Source of the DNA: Immundisolibacterales bacterium
GTDB taxonomy: Bacteria > Pseudomonadota > Gammaproteobacteria > HK1
Direction of reading: 5' to 3'
Assembly: GCA_026712715.1 (NCBI GenBank)
Contig: JAPOPW010000023.1
Location: 161,993-225,992, forward strand
Length of the DNA: 64,000 bases
In this document: positions 17,655-26,746 of the stretch, in pieces
Layout: every line of letters starts with the position of its first letter
Position numbering within the stretch: the first letter of the stretch is position 1
Notes under the pieces: generated by a model
Databases searched by the model: none
Seen by the model: only the letters and a program-made list of their open reading frames with translations
Told to the model about the DNA's origin: nothing
Translations under genes and position numbers: made by a program

Positions 17655-18707
17655 ATGATGGCGGAACCGGCGGCAAGCCTGCGATTCGTGGACTCGGTGG
17701 AGCGGGGCCTCGCGCGTCTGCGGGCGATCCACCCCCTCATGCCGTGGGTAATCGCGGCCCTCGTGCTAGCCCCACTGCCGTGGGTCCTCGTCAACACCTA
17801 TCACGTCTATCTCGCGAACTTCATCTGCCTCATGATCCTCCTGTCGGTGGGACTCAACATCGTCAAGGGGTTCTGCGGACAGGTGACGGTGGGCCATGTC
17901 GGGCTCTACGCCATCGGCGCCTACACCGCGGCGGTGATGTCGGTGAACTTCGGCACCCCGTTCTGGATCTCGCTCCCGATCGCGGTCGGGGTGACCCTGC
18001 TTGCCGGAATGGTGGTCGGGATCCCTTCGTTCCGGCTCGAGGGTGCATATCTCGCCCTGGTGACCCTCGGGCTCGGGGAGTCGGTCCGGCTCTTCATCAG
18101 CGCCACCGAGTACCTCGGCGCGACCAACGGTTTCAGCGGCGTCCCGGCTCCCCGGATCGGCGAGTTCCGCTTCGACACGTACCAGAAGTACTACTTCCTC
18201 GTGATGCCGGTGATGCTGCTCGGGGTGTTCTTCTCGTTCCAGATCCTGCGTTCGCGCCTCGGGCGCGCCTTCATGGCGGTGCGCGAGGATCCGGTGGCGG
18301 CGGCCGCGTCCGGGGTCAACGTCCGTCGACACAAGATGATCGCATTCATGATCAGCGCCGCCTACGCCGGATTCGCGGGCGCCCTCTACGCCCACATGAT
18401 CCCTGGCTACCTCAACCCCCGGAACTTCACCGTCATCGAGATGGTCACCCTGCTCCTCATGGTGGTGCTGGGCGGCCTGGGCCACATCTGGGGCGGGATC
18501 ATCGGGGCGATCGTCGTCACCATCGTCTACGACATCACCAAGGACTATTACCACTACTCGCTGCTGATGTTCGGCATGGTGATCGTGCTGACGGTGCTCT
18601 TCATGCCGAAGGGGATCGGGGGGATCATCGACCGCTTCATCGCGACGCGGCGCTTCATCGCCATTCGCGAGCGCCAGGCGGAGGCGGCGCGGGATGAGGC
18701 GGACTAG
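17655..18707 (+). CDS. livM: ABC transporter permease, LivM type
   Basis: 350 residues with eight to ten membrane segments. LivM landmarks: SVGLNIVKGFCGQVTVGHVGLYAIGAYTAA, FRLEGAYLALVTLGLGE, and GGLGHIWGGIIGAIVV before the last helices. The C-terminal tail is hydrophilic (RERQAEAARDEAD). It pairs with LivH. Start ATG at 17655 (a second ATG follows directly at 17658). The next gene begins 18 bases on. Confidence 0.85.
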   Translation: MMAEPAASLRFVDSVERGLARLRAIHPLMPWVIAALVLAPLPWVLVNTYHVYLANFICLMILLSVGLNIVKGFCGQVTVGHVGLYAIGAYTAAVMSVNFGTPFWISLPIAVGVTLLAGMVVGIPSFRLEGAYLALVTLGLGESVRLFISATEYLGATNGFSGVPAPRIGEFRFDTYQKYYFLVMPVMLLGVFFSFQILRSRLGRAFMAVREDPVAAAASGVNVRRHKMIAFMISAAYAGFAGALYAHMIPGYLNPRNFTVIEMVTLLLMVVLGGLGHIWGGIIGAIVVTIVYDITKDYYHYSLLMFGMVIVLTVLFMPKGIGGIIDRFIATRRFIAIRERQAEAARDEAD

Positions 18708-18725
18708 GGTAGGGGGGCTCGGGCG

Positions 18726-19523
18726 ATGCTGCTCAGGACCGAGAAGCTGACGAAGCACTTCGGCGGGCTCCGGGCCGTCGACGGGATCGACTTCGATCTC
18801 GAGGCCGGCGAGGTTCGCGGGCTCATCGGTCCCAACGGATCGGGGAAGAGCACGTTCTTCAACCTCGTTTCCGGTATCTACCGGGCCGACGAAGGGAGCC
18901 GGGTCTTCATCGACGGGGAGGAGACCACCCTCGAGGAGCCGCACGAGATCGCGGCCCGCGGGGTGGCACGCACGTTCCAGCTCCTGCGGGTGTTCGCGGA
19001 GATGACGGTGCTCGAGAATCTGATGATCGGCCACCACCTGCACGTCGACTACAGCTCGTTTGCAGCCGCCCTCGGAACCCGCGGAGTGCGCGACCGCGAG
19101 CGGGAGGTGCGCGAGGAGATGCTGGACCTTCTCGCGTTCATCGGCCTTGCCGACTTTGAGGCCATGCCCGCTTCGGAGCTCTCGGTCGGACAGCGGCGCC
19201 TCCTCGCCCTCGGGCGGGCGATGGCCCAGCGCCCGCGCCTCCTCCTTCTCGACGAGCCGGCCGCGGGGCTCTCCCCGGTGAACGTGGACAACCTCCTTCG
19301 CATCATCCTCGGCTTGAAGGAGCGCTACGGTCTCACGGTGGTGATCGTCGAGCACATCCTCCGGGTGGTGATGGACACCTGCGGCATCGTGACCGTGCTC
19401 GACCACGGCCAGAAGATCGCCGAGGGCTCGCCGGACGAGGTCAAGAACGACCACGCGGTCATCGAAGCCTATCTCGGTCGCGAGATGGACGACGCGGAGG
19501 TGCGTGCCGCCCTCCAGGCCTGA
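18726..19523 (+). CDS. livG: ABC transporter ATP-binding protein, LivG type
   Basis: 265 residues. Walker A GPNGSGKST (about 35-43), Walker B LLLLDEPAAGLSP, switch VIVEH. The signature is LSVGQ instead of LSGGQ, a change tolerated in many LivG proteins. The insertion between Walker A and the signature (helical region with GHHLHVDY) is typical of LivG and absent in LivF. Last gene of the transporter operon; a VapBC pair follows after 133 bases. Confidence 0.85.
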   Translation: MLLRTEKLTKHFGGLRAVDGIDFDLEAGEVRGLIGPNGSGKSTFFNLVSGIYRADEGSRVFIDGEETTLEEPHEIAARGVARTFQLLRVFAEMTVLENLMIGHHLHVDYSSFAAALGTRGVRDREREVREEMLDLLAFIGLADFEAMPASELSVGQRRLLALGRAMAQRPRLLLLDEPAAGLSPVNVDNLLRIILGLKERYGLTVVIVEHILRVVMDTCGIVTVLDHGQKIAEGSPDEVKNDHAVIEAYLGREMDDAEVRAALQA

Positions 19524-19627
19524 TCCGGGCCTGACCCGGCCCGATTCCCATCAGCGCTTCGGCACCGGTCATCCGTTCCCCGAAACGGGATCGAAGCGCG
19601 AGCTGCCGGTCAAGGATCTGCTTGCAA

Positions 19628-19668
19628 AGTGCTGTCACGGACTGCATAGTGCTTTCATGGCAGTGCAG
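19628..19668 (+). promoter_or_regulatory. 20-bp imperfect tandem repeat over the vapB start, candidate operator
   Basis: Two copies beginning agtgct at 19628 and 19648 (agtgctgtcacgg / agtgctttcatgg) are spaced 20 bases, two helical turns, and the second spans the vapB ATG at 19657. A ctgca/tgcag dyad (19642-19646, 19663-19667) overlaps it. VapB/VapC complexes normally bind repeats at their own promoter, so autoregulation is the natural reading. Confidence 0.4.
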
Positions 19669-19893
19669 ATAACCATCAGGGGTGTCCCCGAGGCGGTGCG
19701 TGACGAATTGGCGGTGCGCGCGGCGGCGCAGCGCAAGTCCATGCAGGAATACCTGCGGAGCGAGCTTGAGCGGATCGCGTCCAGGCCTTCCCTGGAAGCG
19801 TGGCTGCAACAGGTCCGCGAGCGCAAGGAGGCGGCGGGAACCCGAATCCGGACATCCAGTATTCTCAGCGTCCGAGATGCGGACCGCACGTGA
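19657..19893 (+). CDS. vapB: VapB/FitA-type antitoxin (ribbon-helix-helix)
   Basis: 78 residues. Starts MAVQITIRGVPEAVRDELAVRAAAQRKSMQEYLRSEL, a FitA/VapB ribbon-helix-helix DNA-binding domain; the C-terminal half (LEAWLQQVRERKEA) is the toxin-binding tail. The stop TGA is inside the GTG start of the PIN-domain toxin gene, the usual antitoxin-toxin arrangement. The frame stays open upstream, but the ATG at 19657 fits the domain start. Confidence 0.82.
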   Translation: MAVQITIRGVPEAVRDELAVRAAAQRKSMQEYLRSELERIASRPSLEAWLQQVRERKEAAGTRIRTSSILSVRDADRT

Positions 19894-20291
19894 CGGTAGT
19901 CGCGGACGCGTCCGTGCTCGTCGCGATGCTGGTCGACTCCGGGCGAACGGGCACCTGGGCGGAGTCCGTGGTTGCCGATGCCCCCCTGGTCGGTCCCGAG
20001 TTGGCATTGATCGAGACGACCAACGTCCTCCGCCGGCTGGAACGCTCCAGCGAGATCTCGCGACTCGAGGCTACCAGCGCCTTCCGGGACCTCCTCCGCC
20101 TCGAAATCTTCTTGTACCCCCTTGCGCCGCTCGCCGACCGCATCTGGGAGCTGCGGAGCAATCTGACAAGCTACGACGCTTGGTACGTTGCGCTGGCGGA
20201 GGCTCTCGGCTGCCCGCTCCTCACGCTCGACGCCAAGCTCGGTCGGGCCAGCGGCCCGCGCTGTGAAATCGTCATGCCGCCTCGGCCATGA
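19890..20291 (+). CDS. vapC: VapC-type PIN-domain toxin ribonuclease
   Basis: 133 residues from a GTG overlapping vapB (GTGA). PIN-domain acidic residues are visible: Asp6 in VVADASVLV, Glu in ELALIETTNVLRRL near residue 46, and the two Asp of SYDAWYVALAEALGCPLLTLDAKL toward the C-terminus. VapC toxins are Mg-dependent RNases acting on tRNA or rRNA and are held inactive by VapB. All four acidic residues are kept, so the toxin looks functional. Confidence 0.83.
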   Translation: MTVVADASVLVAMLVDSGRTGTWAESVVADAPLVGPELALIETTNVLRRLERSSEISRLEATSAFRDLLRLEIFLYPLAPLADRIWELRSNLTSYDAWYVALAEALGCPLLTLDAKLGRASGPRCEIVMPPRP

Positions 20292-20360
20292 ACCGGAATT
20301 CGCCGTCTGATCGGAAGCCCGGGTTCGTGGGGTCCGGTCCCAATATCCCGCGCGTGGGGT

Positions 20361-21464
20361 TCAGCGCTCGAGGACGCGGCCGCTCTCGGGGTCGATGAGG
20401 TGCAGGTGGGCGGTGTCGACCACGGCGGTGAGCCGATCGCCGGGCCGCGGGTGAAGCTCCGGATCGCAGCGCGCGACCACCTCCGCCCCCGCGACGGTGG
20501 TGAAGACGAGGGTTTCCGCGCCGAGCGGCTCGACGACCTCGACCGGGAAGGGGAAGCTTCGTCCCGGCTCGGTGTCTTCGCCGGGAGTCCGCATCGAGAG
20601 GTGCTCCGGCCGGAGACCGATCTCGACGTCTTCGCCGAGTCGTCCCGCCAGGGCGTCCGAGGCGGGCAGCCGGATCTCCGCCTCTCCTTCCCCGATCCGA
20701 AGGCTGAGCGCACCGTTCTCGGCGGCGAGCCGCGCCGGCAGGAAGTTCATCTTTGGCGCACCGATGAAGCCGGCAACGAACCGGTCGACGGGCTGCCGGT
20801 AGACCTCCTCGGGCGGGCCCGACTGCACGATCACGCCGTCGCGCATCACGACGATGCGGTCCGCGAGGGTCATCGCCTCCACCTGGTCGTGGGTGACGTA
20901 GACCACGGTGGTCCGGAGCTGGCTGTGCAGGCGCTTGATCTCGACCCGCATCTGCGCCCGGAGGTTCGCGTCTAGATTGCTGAGCGGCTCGTCGAAGAGG
21001 AACGCCCGCGGTTGGCGGACGATCGCCCGCCCCATCGCGACCCGCTGGCGCTGGCCGCCGGAGAGCTCCCGGGGCCGGCGTCGGAGCAGCTCAGAGATGT
21101 TGAGCAGCTCGGCCGCCGCCCGTACCCGCTCCCCGATCTGGGCCCGGTCCACGCCGGAGAGCCGGAGGCCGAACGCCATGTTCGCGAACACCGTCATGTG
21201 CGGATAGAGGGCGTAGGACTGGAACACCATCGCGATGTCGCGACCCTTCGGCGGGAGGCGGTTGACCTCCTCGCCGTCGAAGGCGATGGCGCCGCCCGAC
21301 ACCGACTCGAGCCCCGCGATCATGCGAAGGGTCGTCGTCTTGCCGCACCCCGACGGGCCCACGAGGACGATGAACTCGCCGTCCGTGATGGCGAGATCGA
21401 TGCCCCGCACCGCCGGCACGTCGCCGAAGCTCTTGGAGAGATTGCGCAGTTCAATCGAGGACAT
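20361..21464 (-). CDS. Carbohydrate-type ABC transporter ATP-binding protein (MalK/UgpC/MsmK family)
   Basis: 367 residues: Walker A GPSGCGKTT, Q-loop MVFQSYALYPHMTV, signature LSGGQRQRVAMGRAIVR, Walker B FLFDEPLSNLDA, His switch VYVTHDQ, then a C-terminal MOI/TOBE regulatory domain (IGLRPEHLSM). This is the standard CUT1 ATPase. It is the last gene of a four-gene minus-strand unit: binding protein, two permeases, ATPase. The family can be shared among several sugar importers. Confidence 0.85.
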   Translation of the reverse strand: MSSIELRNLSKSFGDVPAVRGIDLAITDGEFIVLVGPSGCGKTTTLRMIAGLESVSGGAIAFDGEEVNRLPPKGRDIAMVFQSYALYPHMTVFANMAFGLRLSGVDRAQIGERVRAAAELLNISELLRRRPRELSGGQRQRVAMGRAIVRQPRAFLFDEPLSNLDANLRAQMRVEIKRLHSQLRTTVVYVTHDQVEAMTLADRIVVMRDGVIVQSGPPEEVYRQPVDRFVAGFIGAPKMNFLPARLAAENGALSLRIGEGEAEIRLPASDALAGRLGEDVEIGLRPEHLSMRTPGEDTEPGRSFPFPVEVVEPLGAETLVFTTVAGAEVVARCDPELHPRPGDRLTAVVDTAHLHLIDPESGRVLER

Positions 21465-21550
21465 GGAGTGAAATTTCCCTGAGCTCCCTTGGTCGCGTCG
21501 TGTCCTGTCCGCCCGGCGGCCTGCGCGCGCCCGGCGGGTCCTGCCTCACC

Positions 21551-22393
21551 CTATCCCTTGACCGCGCCCGCGCCCCAGCCGGCGATGAGGTAGCGCTGCA
21601 CCAGTATGAAGAAGACGAGAGCGGGGATGGTGATGACCACCCCTCCCGCCATCATCATCCCCCAGTCCGTGACCGTCGCGTTGTAGAGGTCGTCCATCCC
21701 GATGGGGAGCGTCTTCAGCTCGTTGTCGTTGATGAGCACTCGTGCAAAGAGATAGTCGTTCCAAGCGACGATGAACGTGAAGATGGAGACCGCGATCACC
21801 CCGGGGAGGGCGAGCGGCACGATGACGAGGGCCACCGCCTTCGGCCGCGAGGCACCGTCGGTCATCGCCGCCTCCTCGAGGTCGAGGGGGATCGACTGGA
21901 AGAATGCGCGGAGCAGCCACATGCTGAACGGCAGCGAGAAGGTCGTATAGGCGAACACGAGGCCCAGCTTGCTGTTCACGAGCCCGGCGGACCGCATGAG
22001 GATGTAGAACGGAACGATGATGAGGATGGGCGCGAACATGTAGGTGAACAGCATCCCCGCCGCGATCGCGTTCCGGCCCCCGAAGCGGAACCGGGTGATG
22101 CCGTAGGCGGCGAGGGTCGCGACGAAGATGGTGAAAAGGGTGGCGCTGCCGGCGACGGTGATGCTGTTCACGAAGTAGATGTGGAAGTCGGTGAGGTCGA
22201 ACAGGTTGACGTAGTGCTGCCAGTGGTAGTCGAATGACCAGAACTTCGGGGTGGCGGTCAGGATGTCCCGGTCCGGGCGGACGGAGGTGAGCACCATCCA
22301 GAGGAGCGGAAAGCCGCAGACCAGGGCGATGAGCGCCGCCCCGAAGTAGAGGGCGATCTGGCTGAAGACCTGTCGCCAGTCGATGTCGATCAT
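21551..22393 (-). CDS. Carbohydrate ABC transporter permease (MalG family)
   Basis: 280 residues with six membrane segments. The EAA loop is EEAAMTDGASRPKAVALVIVPLALPG, and the C-terminus (VQRYLIAGWGAGAVKG) is the classical MalG-type end. It would dimerise with the MalF-type subunit encoded just upstream. The ATG at 22393 is the only start consistent with the first membrane helix. Substrate unresolved; sugars, glycerol-3-phosphate and polyols are all imported by this family. Confidence 0.85.
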   Translation of the reverse strand: MIDIDWRQVFSQIALYFGAALIALVCGFPLLWMVLTSVRPDRDILTATPKFWSFDYHWQHYVNLFDLTDFHIYFVNSITVAGSATLFTIFVATLAAYGITRFRFGGRNAIAAGMLFTYMFAPILIIVPFYILMRSAGLVNSKLGLVFAYTTFSLPFSMWLLRAFFQSIPLDLEEAAMTDGASRPKAVALVIVPLALPGVIAVSIFTFIVAWNDYLFARVLINDNELKTLPIGMDDLYNATVTDWGMMMAGGVVITIPALVFFILVQRYLIAGWGAGAVKG

Positions 22394-22522
22394 GGCCGCG
22401 CGCCGGCGGCCGCCGCGGCGGCGAATTGGTGTGGGCGAAGCAACGGGGCCGCGTCCGCAGTGCAGGGCGGCCGAGAAGTCCCGGCTGGAACGCGACGAGT
22501 CATGCGGGTGCCGGACATGCGC

Positions 22523-23464
22523 TCAGATGTCCTCGTCACGGCGGAACACCCGGAAGTAGACCATCGCGAAGCACACCAGCATGAGGAACATGAACATCGA
22601 CATCGCCGCTCCGGCTCCAACCTGGAGCTGCCCGAAGGTCTTGATGTACGTGTAGATGGGGAGGGTGCGCGTGTAGTAGCCGACTCCGCTCGAGCCGTTC
22701 AGCAGCCAGATGACGTCGAACTTCGTGAACATGAACATGAAGCGGAGCAGGATGACCACGAACAGCACGTTTCGAAGCTGCGGCAGGGTCACGTGGATGA
22801 ACCGGCGCACCACCCCCGCCCCGTCCACCTTGGCCGCCGCGTAGAGTTCCGGATCGATGGTCTGGAGCCGGGCGAGGGTGCCGATGACCACGAAGGGGAA
22901 GAACGTCCAGGTGCTGATGAGGATCACGGTCAGCATCACGTGCGTGGTGTCGAGCCAGAGGATGTCCTCGCCGATGCCGATCGTCTTCAGAATGTACGGA
23001 AGGACTCCATAGGCGTCGTTGAGGATCCACTTCATCAGGATTACGACCACCACGGTGGGGACCATGTAGGGGAAGAGGGCCACCCCGCGAATGAACGTCC
23101 GCCCGATGAAAGTCTCGTTGAGCAGGAGGGCCGCCGAGACCCCGACCACGATCTGGAGCCCGACCGAGCCGATGCCGTAGATCGCGCCGAGCTCGATGGA
23201 ACGCCAGAACTCGCCGTCGCCGAACATGTTGGCGAAGTTCGAGAAGCCGATGAAGGTCTCGATGGGCAGGTAGGCGTGCTTGTTGTGGAAGCTGAGCCAC
23301 CCGGAGTAGACCACCGGGTACAGGATGAGCCCGAGCACGAGCAGCACCGCGGGGAGGATGAGGAGGTACCCCCAGGTCGATTCGGGGAGACGGCGCGGCT
23401 GGGTGGACAGCGCGCGCCGGCGCACTGGAACGGCGAGAACCTGATCGGGGAGAACGGCGGCCAC
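22523..23464 (-). CDS. Carbohydrate ABC transporter permease (MalF/UgpA family)
   Basis: 313 residues, six membrane segments, beginning with a hydrophilic Arg-rich segment and a first helix WGYLLILPAVLLVLGLILYP. The EAA loop (YAAAKVDGAGVVRRFIHVTLPQLRN) is present. Separated by 129 bases from the MalG-type gene, which is a little wide for coupled permeases, but no other gene or strong terminator is visible in the gap. Confidence 0.85.
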   Translation of the reverse strand: MAAVLPDQVLAVPVRRRALSTQPRRLPESTWGYLLILPAVLLVLGLILYPVVYSGWLSFHNKHAYLPIETFIGFSNFANMFGDGEFWRSIELGAIYGIGSVGLQIVVGVSAALLLNETFIGRTFIRGVALFPYMVPTVVVVILMKWILNDAYGVLPYILKTIGIGEDILWLDTTHVMLTVILISTWTFFPFVVIGTLARLQTIDPELYAAAKVDGAGVVRRFIHVTLPQLRNVLFVVILLRFMFMFTKFDVIWLLNGSSGVGYYTRTLPIYTYIKTFGQLQVGAGAAMSMFMFLMLVCFAMVYFRVFRRDEDI

Positions 23465-23658
23465 GCGGTTGCTCCAATTCCTGAAATTCAGACCCGGACG
23501 GGTCCGGGTGTCGACTCCGGGTACCGGCCGCGTCCTTCGCGAGACGCCGGCCGCCGCTTCTCCCCTGGGCCGGTCCGGAAGGGCTCCGGGCCGGCCCGGG
23601 GAGAGGCGGCAGCCGATCGCGGCCGCAGCCGGGTGGTCGTTCTAGCCGACCGCTGCAG

Positions 23659-25020
23659 CTACCAGTTCTTGTAGCCGAGCTGGGTGATGAGTTCCTCCGC
23701 CCGCTCCTGGGCGCGGGCCGCCGCGTCCGTCGGCGAGACGTCGCGATCCACCACGTCCGTCACCATGTCGATGAGAATGCCCGAACTCGCGAGCTCCTGC
23801 ACGAACGGCAGCTCGAGATCGTCCCACTCGGTGATCATGAGCGGCTTCGGATCGTGGTTCTGGATGACGTTGAGCTGCGCGTCGCGCCAGCCGCCCCACT
23901 TCTCGAACGCCGCGGTCGCGAGGTACGCCGGATCCGCCTGCATCGACTTCCTGATCGGGAAGAAGTGGATGGGTACCGACTGGATGTACGGGAGGTAGTT
24001 CTCGGGCTGGTAGAAGAACTTGAGGAAGTCGATGGCTTCCTGCGGGTGCTTTCCGTCCTTGAACACCATCCACGGCTCGCAGTCGAACTGGGTTAGGAAC
24101 TCCGTTCCGCTCGGGCCGATCGGCTTCGTGGGGAAGATCCCGATGTCGCCCGCGTCGACCGCCTCCGGTGCGTACTTCTCGAAGTAGTCGGTTCCGCGGC
24201 CCCAGCCGTAGATGCTGGCCACCTTGCCGGTCGCGAGCATGGCGAAGGTGTCGAGATAGCCGTGGCTCAGCCAGTCGGGCGCGAGGCAGCAGTCCGCGAG
24301 CTCCTTCCAGAACGCGAGCATCTCGAGGACCGGCGCCTCGGTGAAGGTCGGACGGTGGTTGTCGGCGAAGAGCCGCCCGCCGTTCGAGCCGGTCCACATG
24401 TAGACCTCCTCGTTGATGAAGAAGCCGGGTCCGGCGAGACCGAGCCCAAAGCGGTCGTTCTTGCCGTCGCCGTCGGTGTCGACGGTGAGCGCCTTGAGCT
24501 GCTCGAGCCATTCGGCCCACGTCGCGGCCGGCTTCTCCGGGTCGAGGCCCGCCTCGCGATAGAAGTCCTTGCGGTAGACGATGAGGTCGGTTCCGACCGC
24601 GTGGGCGATGCCGTAGCAGTTGCCGTCGGGGTGGCAGTTGAGCCTTTTCACCACGTCGTACAGGTCGTCTTCGCCGATCGAGTCGTAGATGGCGTTGACC
24701 GGGACGAGCAGACCCTTGGCCGAGAGGGAACGCTCCACGTAGGCCTGGCCGTGCGAAGCGTCGGGGGGCGCGCCGGCCGCGAGCGCAGCCTGAAGCTTCG
24801 TGTCGAGGTTGCCCCAGGCGATCGGCTCCTGCTTGATCTTGATGCCCGGGTTCATCGCTTCGTACTTGGCGATGGTCGCGTCCATGACCGCGACGGTGCG
24901 GGGATTGGGCTCGGTGTGCCAGAGGGTGACCACCTTGTCCTCGGCCAGGGATGTGGTGGAGAGCCCCATCCCTGCCGCGAGCGCGGCAGCGGCGGGAAGG
25001 GTGTGCAGAATTCTCCTCAT
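23659..25020 (-). CDS. Extracellular solute-binding protein of the carbohydrate ABC importer (family 1)
   Basis: 453 residues from the ATG at 25020, which has GGAG eight bases upstream; an ATG at 25077 would add a tail in front of the signal peptide. The signal peptide ends near TSLAED. The mature chain has family-1 binding protein features: VVTLWHTEPNPRTVAVMDATIAKYEAMNPGIKIKQEPIAW at the start, a GLAGPGFFINEEVYMWTGSNGG ligand region, and TKPIGPSGTEFL. It heads the four-gene importer operon. Confidence 0.85.
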   Translation of the reverse strand: MRRILHTLPAAAALAAGMGLSTTSLAEDKVVTLWHTEPNPRTVAVMDATIAKYEAMNPGIKIKQEPIAWGNLDTKLQAALAAGAPPDASHGQAYVERSLSAKGLLVPVNAIYDSIGEDDLYDVVKRLNCHPDGNCYGIAHAVGTDLIVYRKDFYREAGLDPEKPAATWAEWLEQLKALTVDTDGDGKNDRFGLGLAGPGFFINEEVYMWTGSNGGRLFADNHRPTFTEAPVLEMLAFWKELADCCLAPDWLSHGYLDTFAMLATGKVASIYGWGRGTDYFEKYAPEAVDAGDIGIFPTKPIGPSGTEFLTQFDCEPWMVFKDGKHPQEAIDFLKFFYQPENYLPYIQSVPIHFFPIRKSMQADPAYLATAAFEKWGGWRDAQLNVIQNHDPKPLMITEWDDLELPFVQELASSGILIDMVTDVVDRDVSPTDAAARAQERAEELITQLGYKNW

Positions 25021-25314
25021 TTTCGTTTCTCCGTCTGGGGTTGGCGGACTCGGGGCGCCGGAAGCTCCGGTCGGCACACCTTCATCGAAGTCGAATCCGA
25101 GTCCCGAGTTTACCGTGAACCGACCGCGACGGCACGCACAGCATTGCGCGGTTGCTCGATTCTGCGGCGGTTGCCGTTTCCCCGGGCGGGCGGAACGTGC
25201 GCACGCACCCGGCGGCCGCTCGCGCGCGGCCGGTCGGCGGCACGCCCGGTCCCGGACCGTCTACAGTACGGGGCGCCGCCCGCCCCGAGCGCCCCCACCC
25301 TTCTCAAGGCCCCG

Positions 25315-26568
25315 ATGTCCGCTCCACTGCCGAAGAACCCGCGCCGCCATGCGCTCCTCGACGACTGGTCGGGAGTGCTGAAGGACGGCTGGCGGAGCCC
25401 GCAGGTCCTGCTCCTCCTCTTCGCGGCCGCGTTGCCGATCGCCTTCGAGACCTGGTCGGTGCTCATCAACAACTTCGTGGTCGAGAGGGCAAGCTTCACG
25501 GGGCGCGAGATCGGCATGCTCCAGGGCCTTCGCGAGGTGCCGGGCTTCCTCGCGTTCACCGTGGTCTTCATGCTCCTCGTGTGGCGGCAGCAAACCTTCG
25601 CAATCCTCTCCCTCGCCGTCATGGGGGTCGGTGTCGCCCTCGTCGGCTTCCTGCCCTCGGTGTGGGGCATCTACTTCACGACCGTGCTGATGTCGGTCGG
25701 GTTCCACTACCTCGCGACGATGGAACAGTCCCTCGCCATGCAGTGGACGGACACCCGTGAGCTGCCGGTGGTGCTCGGGCGCATGACGGCCGTCGGCTCG
25801 TTCGCCTCGCTCGTGACGTACGGGCTCGTGTTCGGGGCGCTGACCCTGGCGAACCTCTCCTATCTCCAGGTGTTCCTCACCGGCGGGGTGGTCACTTTCG
25901 GCATCGCGGCCGCATGCCGGTTCGGCTTTCCGCATTTCCGCAACCCCGTGCATCAGAACACGACGCTCGTGTTCCGCCGGCGCTACTGGCTCTTCTACGC
26001 GCTCGAGTTCCTGTCCGGGGCGCGCCGGCAGATCTTCATCGTCTTCGCCGCGTTCATGATGGTGGAGCGATTCGGGTACGGGGCCGAGGACATCACGCTC
26101 CTCTTCCTCGTCAACTGCCTCATCTCCATCTGGGTCGCCCCCCGGGTCGGCACCCTCATCTCGCGCTGGGGCGAGCGCCCGGCCCTCGTCCTCGAGTACG
26201 CGGGACTCGTCGGCGTGTTCACCGCCTACGCTTTCGTCGAGACGGGGTGGCTCGCGGCGGGCCTCTACATCGTGGACCACCTCTTCTTCGCCCTCGCCAT
26301 CGCGATCAAGAGCTACTTCCGCAAGATCGCCGATCCGGCCGACTTCGCCTCGACGGCGGGCGTGTCGCTGACGATCAACCACATCGCCGCCGTCGGGCTG
26401 CCGCCGCTCCTCGGCCTCGTGTGGGTGATGGGCGCGCAGGGCCGCACCGCGGTTTTTCTCATCGGGGCCGGCATCGCGGCCGGCTCGCTCGTCCTCGCGC
26501 TCCTCGTCCCGAGCGCGCCGGGGCGGGGCAACGAGAGCGCGTGGCGCCCGCGCCGCGCCGCCGCATGA
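25315..26568 (+). CDS. MFS transporter
   Basis: 417 residues from the ATG at 25315; the open frame continues far upstream only as a shadow of the divergent binding-protein gene. About twelve hydrophobic segments after a hydrophilic N-terminus (MSAPLPKNPRRHALLDDWSG). No Sec signal. The central loop (FGFPHFRNPVHQNTTLVFRRRYW) and ARRQIFIVFAAFMMVERFGYG are recurrent in a little-studied MFS branch; I cannot assign a substrate. The 294 bases between it and the divergent binding-protein gene should hold both promoters; I see no clear boxes. Confidence 0.72.
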   Translation: MSAPLPKNPRRHALLDDWSGVLKDGWRSPQVLLLLFAAALPIAFETWSVLINNFVVERASFTGREIGMLQGLREVPGFLAFTVVFMLLVWRQQTFAILSLAVMGVGVALVGFLPSVWGIYFTTVLMSVGFHYLATMEQSLAMQWTDTRELPVVLGRMTAVGSFASLVTYGLVFGALTLANLSYLQVFLTGGVVTFGIAAACRFGFPHFRNPVHQNTTLVFRRRYWLFYALEFLSGARRQIFIVFAAFMMVERFGYGAEDITLLFLVNCLISIWVAPRVGTLISRWGERPALVLEYAGLVGVFTAYAFVETGWLAAGLYIVDHLFFALAIAIKSYFRKIADPADFASTAGVSLTINHIAAVGLPPLLGLVWVMGAQGRTAVFLIGAGIAAGSLVLALLVPSAPGRGNESAWRPRRAAA

Positions 26569-26746
26569 CGATTTCCGGTACCGGTCGGCCACGGGTCCGC
26601 GCACCGGAGAGCGGCCGGGCCGGGACGGGAAATGGAGCGTGCTTCCACTCCGGCCGCGCGTTGCGCCCGAAGAGATGCCCGGGTTCCCGGCGCCGGCCGG
26701 GCACCTTCCCGGAGGCGGCGGGGCGCGGGCCGCCGAGCGCCGACCG

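Noticed and set aside
21500..23674. Plus-strand frames rich in Glu, His and Asp opposite the sugar permease genes
   Set aside because: Complement of hydrophobic membrane-protein codons; typical antisense artefact.
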